A stretch of 34,643 bases of DNA from Gammaproteobacteria bacterium (GTDB lineage Bacteria; Pseudomonadota; Gammaproteobacteria; Steroidobacterales; GCA-2729495): assembly GCA_003695765.1 (NCBI GenBank), contig RFHQ01000164.1:1-34643 (forward strand). Direction: 5' to 3'. Made by a program: the position numbers and the translations under genes. The notes under the pieces are model-generated. The model was given only the letters and a program-made list of their open reading frames with translations, was not told the origin of the DNA and did no database searches. Below, piece after piece: positions 29,631 through 34,643 of the stretch. Position 1 is the stretch's first letter, and every line of letters starts with the position of its first letter.

Positions 29631-30512
29631 CTAGATGCCGGCGAGTTGCCGGTAGCCGTGCAGCAGCGGCTGACCCCAGAGCAGCGCGATCAGGCCGGCG
29701 GCCGCGAGGAAGGGCCCGAACGGGATCGGCAGCTGCCGGTCGCGGCCGCGCAGCAGGATCAGCGCGATGCCGGTCACCGCGCCGACGCCGGCGGACAACA
29801 GGATCACCGCGGGCAGCATCTGCCAGCCGAGCCAGGCACCGAGGGCGGCGAGCAATTTGAAATCTCCGTAACCCATGCCTTCCTTACCGGTCACCAGGCG
29901 GAACAGATGATAAACGCTCCACAGCAGCAGGTAGCCGGCGGCGGCGCCGATGACGGCGCTGCGCAGGTCCGTGAACGCGGCGTCCGGCCAGGCCAGGTTG
30001 AACAGCAGGCCGGCCCACAGCAGCGGCAGCGTCAGCACATCGGGCAGCAGCTGGTGGTCGAGGTCGATGACGGTCAGCGCCAGCAGGGTCCAGGCCAGCA
30101 GCAGGGCGCCGGCGCAGCTGGCGCCGAAGCCGAAATGCCAGGCGAGCAGGGCGCTCAGCCCCGCGGTGAAAACCTCGATCAGCGGGTAGCGCAGCGAGAT
30201 CCGCTGGCCGCAGGCCGCGCAACGGCCGCGCAACAGCAGATAGCTGAGCACCGGGATGTTCTGCCAGGCGCGGACCGGCGCGCCGCATCGGCGGCAGGCG
30301 GAGCGCGGCGTTAGCAGGTTGAAGCGTTCCTCGGTTTCGCCGCTATCCGGCAGCTCGAGCTGCGCGCGTGCCTGGCGCCGCCAGCCACGCTCGAGCATCA
30401 CCGGCAGGCGATAGATGACGACGTTCAGGAAGCTGCCGATCAGCAGGCCGAACAGCCCGGCGACGGCCGCGAACAGGCCGGGCTGGGCCGCGAGCAGGGC
30501 CGTGATGCTCAG
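29631..30512 (-). CDS. pilD: Prepilin peptidase/N-methyltransferase PilD
   Basis: A 293-residue polytopic aspartic protease that cleaves prepilin leaders and methylates the new N-terminal Phe. N-terminal LIGSFLNVVIYRLP (24-37), the cytoplasmic zinc domain with C73-x2-C76 and C98-x2-C101, and the two catalytic aspartates D150 (VIDLD) and D217 (GYGD) are present. No ATG, GTG or TTG occurs near the right N-terminus. The CTG at 30512-30510, overlapping the pilC stop as CTGA with AGGTGA (30519-30514) nearby, gives the expected N-terminal length; an ATC at 30506 is the other option. The reading frame stays open far into pilC, but that part is a shadow. Confidence 0.9.
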   Translation of the reverse strand: MSITALLAAQPGLFAAVAGLFGLLIGSFLNVVIYRLPVMLERGWRRQARAQLELPDSGETEERFNLLTPRSACRRCGAPVRAWQNIPVLSYLLLRGRCAACGQRISLRYPLIEVFTAGLSALLAWHFGFGASCAGALLLAWTLLALTVIDLDHQLLPDVLTLPLLWAGLLFNLAWPDAAFTDLRSAVIGAAAGYLLLWSVYHLFRLVTGKEGMGYGDFKLLAALGAWLGWQMLPAVILLSAGVGAVTGIALILLRGRDRQLPIPFGPFLAAAGLIALLWGQPLLHGYRQLAGI

Positions 30513-31723
30513 ATCACCTGGCCCATCTTGAAGATGGGCAGGTACATGGCGACCACGAGGCCGCCGACCAGCACGCCGAGGATCGCCATGATCAGCGGCT
30601 CCAGCAGGCTGCTCATGCCGTCCACGGCGTTGTCCACGTCCTCCTCGTAGAAGTCCGCGACCTTGCCGGACATCTCGTCCAGCGAACCGGACTCCTCGCC
30701 GACGGCGATCATCTGGATCACCATGTTCGGGAACAGCTCGGTGTTGTGCATCGCGCGTTGCAGGCGCTGGCCGGTCGCTACTTCGTCTTTCATCTGCAGC
30801 ACGGCCTGCTCGTAGACGATGTTGCCGGTTGCGCCGGCCACTGACTCCAGCGCCTCGACCAGTGGCACGCCGGCGCTGAACATCGTCGACAGCGTGCGCG
30901 CGAAGCGCGCGATCGCCGCCTTGGTCAGGATCGCGCCGATGATCGGCAGCTTCAGGCTGATACGGTCCTGGATCTCGCGCAGCCGCCGCGAGCGTTTCTT
31001 CAACCACAGGTAGCCGAAGATCAGGGCACTGACGGCGATCAGCACCAGCAGTCCCTGGGCGCGCATGAATTCGGACAGGCCGATGACCATGCGCGTGAAG
31101 GCCGGCAGATCGGCGCCGAAGCCCTGGAACAGGTTCTCGAACTCCGGAATCACGAAGATCAGCAGAATCGTCGTCACGACGATCGCGACGACCATCACGG
31201 CCGCGGGATAGAACAGGGCCTTCTTGATCTTCTTCTTGATCGCCTCGGTCTTTTCCTTGTAGGTCGCGATCTTGTCCAGCAACGTCTCCAGCGCGCCGGC
31301 CTGCTCGCCGGCCTCGACCAGATTCACGTACAGGTCGTCGAAGTACAGCGGGTGCTTGGCCAGCGCCTCGGCCAGTGCGGTGCCGCCCTCGACGTCCGCC
31401 TTGATCGACAGGATCAATTCCGCCATCGCCGGGTTCTCGTGGCCCGAGCCGACGATGTCGAAGGCCTGTACCAGCGGAATGCCCGCGGCCAGCATGGTTG
31501 CGAGCTGGCGGCTGAAGACTGCGATGTCTTCGGAGGTGACCGTGCCCTTCTTCTGGAACAGCGTCGACTGCTTGCGCACTCGAATCGGCACGACGCCCTG
31601 GCGCCGCAACTCGGCGCGGACCGCGGCCTCGTCGGCCGCGACCGTCTTGCCCTTGACCCGCTTGCCGGTGCTGTCCGTGCCTTCCCAGCTGAAGGGGAAC
31701 TGTTTGACTGCTGCTTCCGCCAT
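30509..31723 (-). CDS. pilC: Type IV pilus inner-membrane platform protein PilC
   Basis: A 404-residue T2SSF-family protein, the platform on which PilB and PilT act. Two homologous cytoplasmic helical domains alternate with three transmembrane helices (about 160-190, 212-230, 370-395). The family segments FSRQLATMLAAGIPLVQAFDI and FARTLSTMFSAGVPLVEALESV mark the repeat. I chose ATG 31723 (MAEAAVKQF), which gives the normal family length; the frame extends 15 codons further without resemblance. It follows pilB after 70 bases and overlaps pilD by four. Confidence 0.94.
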   Translation of the reverse strand: MAEAAVKQFPFSWEGTDSTGKRVKGKTVAADEAAVRAELRRQGVVPIRVRKQSTLFQKKGTVTSEDIAVFSRQLATMLAAGIPLVQAFDIVGSGHENPAMAELILSIKADVEGGTALAEALAKHPLYFDDLYVNLVEAGEQAGALETLLDKIATYKEKTEAIKKKIKKALFYPAAVMVVAIVVTTILLIFVIPEFENLFQGFGADLPAFTRMVIGLSEFMRAQGLLVLIAVSALIFGYLWLKKRSRRLREIQDRISLKLPIIGAILTKAAIARFARTLSTMFSAGVPLVEALESVAGATGNIVYEQAVLQMKDEVATGQRLQRAMHNTELFPNMVIQMIAVGEESGSLDEMSGKVADFYEEDVDNAVDGMSSLLEPLIMAILGVLVGGLVVAMYLPIFKMGQVI

Positions 31724-31793
31724 GGCCCTGATTCCGTCCTGATCCTGCCAGCCTCGCAGCACCCGCATCCCTGCGGCGCCGGCGGCCGTTCAA

Positions 31794-33515
31794 CTAGTCG
31801 ATGGTAACGCGGTTGATTTCCTCGAGGCTGGTAATCCCGTCCTTGACTTTCTGCAGCGCCGAGCGCCTGAGATCCCAGACGCCCTCGCGCTCGGCCTGCT
31901 CGGCGATCTGCACCGCGTCGCCGCCCTCGAGGATGATGCGTGCGATCGCGTCGGTGACCGGCATCACCTGGTAGATGCCGACACGGCCCTTGTAACCATC
32001 GGCGCATTGCCGGCAGCCCACGGGCCCGTAGATCCGCAGGCCGGCCTGGACCTCGTCCTTCGTGAAGCCCTCCTGCAGCAGCGCTTCTTCTGGAATGTCC
32101 TTGACTTCCTTGCAGTTCTCGCAAAGCCGGCGCGCCAGCCGCTGGGCGATGATCAGGCTGACCGAGGTCGCGATCGCGTAGGGCTTGACACCCATGTCGA
32201 CCATGCGCGTCAGCGTCTTCGGGGCGTCGTTCGTGTGCAGCGTGGACAGCACGAGGTGGCCGGTCTGCGCGGCCTTGATCGCGATCTCCGCGGTCTCCAG
32301 GTCGCGGATCTCGCCGACCATGATCACGTCCGGATCCTGGCGCAGGAAGGCTTTCAGCGCCGCGGCGAAAGTCAAGCCCACTTTCGGATTGACGTTCACC
32401 TGGTTGATGCCCTGCAGATTGATTTCCGCCGGGTCCTCGGCCGTCGAAATATTGCGGTCCTCGGTATTCAGGATATTCAGGCCGGTGTACAGCGACACCG
32501 TCTTGCCGCTGCCGGTCGGGCCGGTGACCAGGATCATGCCGTAGGGCTTGGACAGCGCGTCCAGGTAGAGCTGCTTCTGGTGTTCCTCGTAACCCAGCGC
32601 ATCGATGCCGAGCTTGGCGCTGCTCGGATCGAGAATACGCATCACGATCTTCTCGCCGAATAGCGTCGGGCAGGTATTCACGCGGAAGTCGATCGCGCGG
32701 TTGCGCGACAGCCGCATTTTGATGCGCCCGTCCTGTGGCACGCGGCGTTCGGCGATATCGAGCCGCGCCATGACCTTCAGGCGTGCGCAGACCTTGGGCG
32801 CGAGCGCAATCGGCGGGGCGGCGACCTGCCGCAACACGCCATCCTGGCGGGTGCGCACACGGAATACCTTCTCGTAGGGTTCGAAATGGATATCCGATGC
32901 GCCGCGCTTGATCGCATCCAGCATGATCTTGTTGACGAAGCGCACCACCGGCGCGTCTTCGACATCGCTGGCCGAGACATCGTCGTCCAGCTCTTCTTCG
33001 CCGCCGGTGACTTCCAGGCCTTCGAGGTCGAAATCGTCCTCGTCGAAATTGGCCATCGAGGTGTCGACGGCCTCCAGCGCCCGGTTGACCAGCTCGTCCA
33101 GCTTGTCCTGCTCGACCACGACCGGGTCGATGCGGAAGCCGGTCTGGAACTTGATCTCGTCGATCGCCTGCAGATTGGTCGGGTCCGAGACGCCGAGGAA
33201 CATCCGCTGTCCACGACGCACCAGCGGGATCACGCGGTGCTTGTTCAGCAGCTTCTGGTCGACGGCGCGCACCGCGTCCAGGTCCATCTCCAGCACCGAG
33301 AGGTCCAGCAGCGGCACACCGAACTCGTGGGAGGCGGCGATTGCGATCTGGCGCGGATCGGCCAGCTCCTTGTTGACCAGGTACTGGACCAGCCCCTGCT
33401 TTTCCGCGCGGGCATCCTTGATGGCCTGCAGGCATTCGTCCTCGGCGATGATGCCGTCCTGGACCAGCCGGCGCGGCAGGCCGGTCAGCGGCGCGGTCGT
33501 TGCGGAGACAGCCAT
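31794..33515 (-). CDS. pilB: Type IV pilus extension ATPase PilB
   Basis: A 573-residue hexameric assembly ATPase. N-terminal T2SSE-N domain (about 10-150), an acidic linker (157-190), then the motor: Walker A GPTGSGKT (332-339), Asp box from E360-D361, Walker B region DPDVIMVGEIRD (394-405) and a zinc tetracysteine C465/C468/C501/C504. The start is ATG 33515 with AGGAAG six bases upstream; an upstream in-frame ATG at 33548 adds 11 unrelated residues. It is separated from pilA by a strong terminator, so it needs its own promoter, not clearly visible. Confidence 0.96.
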   Translation of the reverse strand: MAVSATTAPLTGLPRRLVQDGIIAEDECLQAIKDARAEKQGLVQYLVNKELADPRQIAIAASHEFGVPLLDLSVLEMDLDAVRAVDQKLLNKHRVIPLVRRGQRMFLGVSDPTNLQAIDEIKFQTGFRIDPVVVEQDKLDELVNRALEAVDTSMANFDEDDFDLEGLEVTGGEEELDDDVSASDVEDAPVVRFVNKIMLDAIKRGASDIHFEPYEKVFRVRTRQDGVLRQVAAPPIALAPKVCARLKVMARLDIAERRVPQDGRIKMRLSRNRAIDFRVNTCPTLFGEKIVMRILDPSSAKLGIDALGYEEHQKQLYLDALSKPYGMILVTGPTGSGKTVSLYTGLNILNTEDRNISTAEDPAEINLQGINQVNVNPKVGLTFAAALKAFLRQDPDVIMVGEIRDLETAEIAIKAAQTGHLVLSTLHTNDAPKTLTRMVDMGVKPYAIATSVSLIIAQRLARRLCENCKEVKDIPEEALLQEGFTKDEVQAGLRIYGPVGCRQCADGYKGRVGIYQVMPVTDAIARIILEGGDAVQIAEQAEREGVWDLRRSALQKVKDGITSLEEINRVTID

Positions 33516-33613
33516 GAACTTCCTGTTCCTGCGGAAAACCCCAGTCAATCAGGCGCATAGGCGCGATGATGTGACATAGTCTGACAGCAGTCCGGCGCCC
33601 GGTGCAACCAATC

Positions 33614-33635
33614 AATGCGCGTTTCTAGACGCATT
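33614..33635. repeat. Dyad upstream of pilB
   Basis: AATGCG (33614-33619) and CGCATT (33630-33635) form an inverted repeat, with TCTAGA inside. It lies about 100 bases before the pilB start, in the only space where its promoter can be. Possible operator; low certainty. Confidence 0.35.
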
Positions 33636-33704
33636 TCACGTCTTCCGGCCGGCGAGTGCTGGCCAGGCGTCCACGCAGTGGGTGCGGCGCGGTGGTTTGG
33701 GGGC

Positions 33705-33739
33705 AAAAAAAGACCGGCCAGGCAGCCGCCTGGCCGGTC
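33705..33739 (-). terminator. Intrinsic terminator of pilA
   Basis: On the minus strand, GACCGGCCAGGC pairs perfectly with GCCTGGCCGGTC (33739-33728/33723-33712) around a four-base loop and is followed by seven T (33711-33705). This is the strongest terminator in the window and should make most pilA mRNA monocistronic. Confidence 0.95.
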
Positions 33740-33783
33740 ACGTTCCGGGTTCGCCGTGGCGATCCCGGCGGCATCACTCTGCC

Positions 33784-34275
33784 TTACGGACGGCAGTTCG
33801 ACGGCAGGTACTGCGCTGGAATCGTCGTCGCCGTACTGCCGGTATTGCCACCCATCGGCCCCGTCGCGTCCTGCGGGTCGCTCGCCAGGCCGCAGCGCCA
33901 GGAAACGCTCCGGTCCGCCGAGATGAACGGCGTCAACACCAGCGTCGCGCCGTTGATGTTGCCGTTGGCGTCGTTGCCGTAGGTGATCAGCACCTCGCCG
34001 TTCGTGACCTGCACCTGATCGACGTACTTGCCGTTGGTGTCGGTGGCGTTCGCGCTCATGCCCGCGGCGGCGCGGTTGACCGGCGCGGTGTTGGAAGCCA
34101 TCCAGGTCTCCGCGACCGCGGTCTTCGCGGCCGAGGCCAGCGACAGGCCTTCCGAGACCTGTGCGCGGATCGTGTAGTCCTGGTAGGCCGGAATCGCGAT
34201 CGCGGCGAGAATGCCGATGATCGCCACGACGATCATCAGTTCGATGAGCGTAAAGCCCTGTTCAACCTTCTTCAT
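33784..34275 (-). CDS. pilA: Major type IV pilin PilA
   Basis: A 163-residue type IVa prepilin. Leader MKKVEQG is cut by PilD before F8; mature Glu5 (E12) is present in [20 protein letters not shown], the hydrophobic assembly helix. The C-terminal half is rich in Asn, Thr and Gly, with a likely disulfide loop between C128 and C161 near the end, as in Pseudomonas pilins. The ATG at 34275 has a perfect AGGAGAG six bases upstream; the frame extends 60 codons upstream through the promoter but is not coding. Expression is predicted to be sigma54/PilR dependent and high. Confidence 0.96.
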   Translation of the reverse strand: MKKVEQGFTLIELMIVVAIIGILAAIAIPAYQDYTIRAQVSEGLSLASAAKTAVAETWMASNTAPVNRAAAGMSANATDTNGKYVDQVQVTNGEVLITYGNDANGNINGATLVLTPFISADRSVSWRCGLASDPQDATGPMGGNTGSTATTIPAQYLPSNCRP

Positions 34276-34337
34276 GAAACTCTCCTGAGGTTCGAAGCAA
34301 CTGCAAGAATTTCGGCTCTCGCCGACGGCAAGAATAG

Positions 34338-34353
34338 TGCAAGGCCCGTGCCA
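34338..34353 (-). promoter_or_regulatory. Sigma54 (RpoN) promoter of pilA
   Basis: The minus-strand sequence TGGCACGGGCCTTGCA fits the -24/-12 consensus TGGCACG-N4-TTGCA exactly, with GG (34352-34351), ten bases, then GC (34340-34339). Transcription should start near 34327, leaving a leader of about 50 bases. Confidence 0.93.
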
Positions 34354-34386
34354 GTCTGCCGGGCTATCAGGCAAGCCGCTGTTGTT

Positions 34387-34412
34387 GCAGCGAAAAATTC
34401 TTTTCTCGCTGC
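34387..34412. repeat. Inverted repeat with A/T-rich centre upstream of pilA
   Basis: GCAGCGA (34387-34393) and TCGCTGC (34406-34412) flank a 12-base A/T-rich core. It is between the sigma54 promoter and the enhancer-like array, where a bending site or a second regulator could act. No clear IHF consensus is seen. Confidence 0.4.
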
Positions 34413-34462
34413 GCAGCTCCACGGCCGGCATGACATAAGGAACCGGGCAACCCATGGCGGCC

Positions 34463-34497
34463 TGACGCAGAACGTCAGATATTGACGTCCAGCGTCA
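34463..34497. promoter_or_regulatory. Tandem palindromes, probable enhancer (PilR UAS) of pilA
   Basis: Two copies of TGACG-N5-CGTCA (34463-34477 and 34483-34497) are separated by five bases, so four half-sites repeat every ten bases on one DNA face. They lie about 135-170 bases upstream of the predicted pilA start, a normal distance for a sigma54 activator. PilR is the obvious candidate binder. Confidence 0.7.
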
Positions 34498-34507
34498 AGT
34501 TCCGGCC

Positions 34508-34643
34508 TCAGGAGATCCCGAGCTTCTCCATCCGGTAGCGCAGCGCCCGCAGGGTCAGGCCGAGCTTGCGGGCTGCCTGGGTCTTGTTGTAGCGGCATTC
34601 CTCCAGCGCCTGGCGGATCGCCTCGCGTTCCACCGACTCGAGC
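34508..34643 (-). CDS. pilR: Sigma54-dependent response regulator PilR, C-terminal end (partial)
   Basis: Only the last 44 codons lie in the window; the gene continues past its right edge. The visible part is a Fis-type helix-turn-helix: AIRQALEEC, then YNKTQAARKLGLTLRALRYR and MEKLGIS, matching the end of NtrC-family activators and PilR in particular (NKT-AA--LG---R-LRYR--KLG). Its position directly upstream of pilA, with a sigma54 promoter between them, supports PilR over other NtrC-type regulators. The array at 34463-34497 lies 11-45 bases past its stop. The receiver and AAA+ domains cannot be seen. Confidence 0.82.
   Translation of the reverse strand, partial: LESVEREAIRQALEECRYNKTQAARKLGLTLRALRYRMEKLGIS

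Noticed and set aside
33070-33515. PilB N-terminal domain as a c-di-GMP receptor (MshEN), which would link to the riboswitch
   Set aside because: The key Arg, Gly and Gln residues of the MshEN motif are missing around LVQDGIIAEDE, so binding is not supported.

Overview
The window is GC-rich chromosomal DNA (my estimate, about two-thirds G+C) from a gammaproteobacterium. The evidence is the gene order gmhA/diaA-yraN-lpoA | rsmI-rnpB-mraZ...ftsZ-lpxC | dciA-M23 peptidase-secA-mutT | zapD-coaE-pilD-pilC-pilB-pilA-pilR. It matches the backbone seen in Pseudomonas, Chromatiales, Nevskiales and Xanthomonadales relatives. Type A RNase P RNA, a meso-DAP type MurE, LpxC (lipid A) and sigma54-linked type IV pili agree with this. 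I cannot name the genus.

Layout. 29-2985 (minus): phosphoheptose-isomerase-like SIS protein, YraN and the lipoprotein LpoA. 2984-4217 (plus): rsmI and rnpB, the latter with its own promoter. 4442-21989 (plus): the complete division and cell-wall (dcw) cluster mraZ-rsmH-ftsL-ftsI-murE-murF-mraY-murD-ftsW-murG-murC-murB-ddl-ftsQ-ftsA-ftsZ. It is driven by a near-consensus sigma70 promoter with MraZ boxes, most junctions overlap by 4-14 bases, and a small terminator closes it. 22018-23142: lpxC with its own promoter and a structured leader. 23155-23463 (minus): dciA. 23503-28163 (plus): a c-di-GMP-I riboswitch leading an M23 peptidase gene, then secA and mutT. 28126-34643 (minus): zapD, coaE and a type IV pilus block (pilD, pilC, pilB, pilA) with the end of pilR at the window edge.

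The genes form one envelope-growth neighbourhood: precursor synthesis (Mur, MraY, Ddl), septal machinery (Fts, ZapD), synthase activation (LpoA), wall hydrolysis (M23), lipid A commitment (LpxC), export (SecA) and surface pili.

The most unusual feature is inside secA. Between two segments that align normally with SecA sits an in-frame insert of about 55 residues (253-308) that reads as an N-terminal domain of translation initiation factor IF3. I know of no described SecA with this domain. Also notable are the c-di-GMP riboswitch on the peptidase gene, a textbook sigma54 promoter for pilA with a phased tandem palindrome array upstream, and pilD lacking any ordinary start codon. All calls come from reading the sequence; no searches were run.
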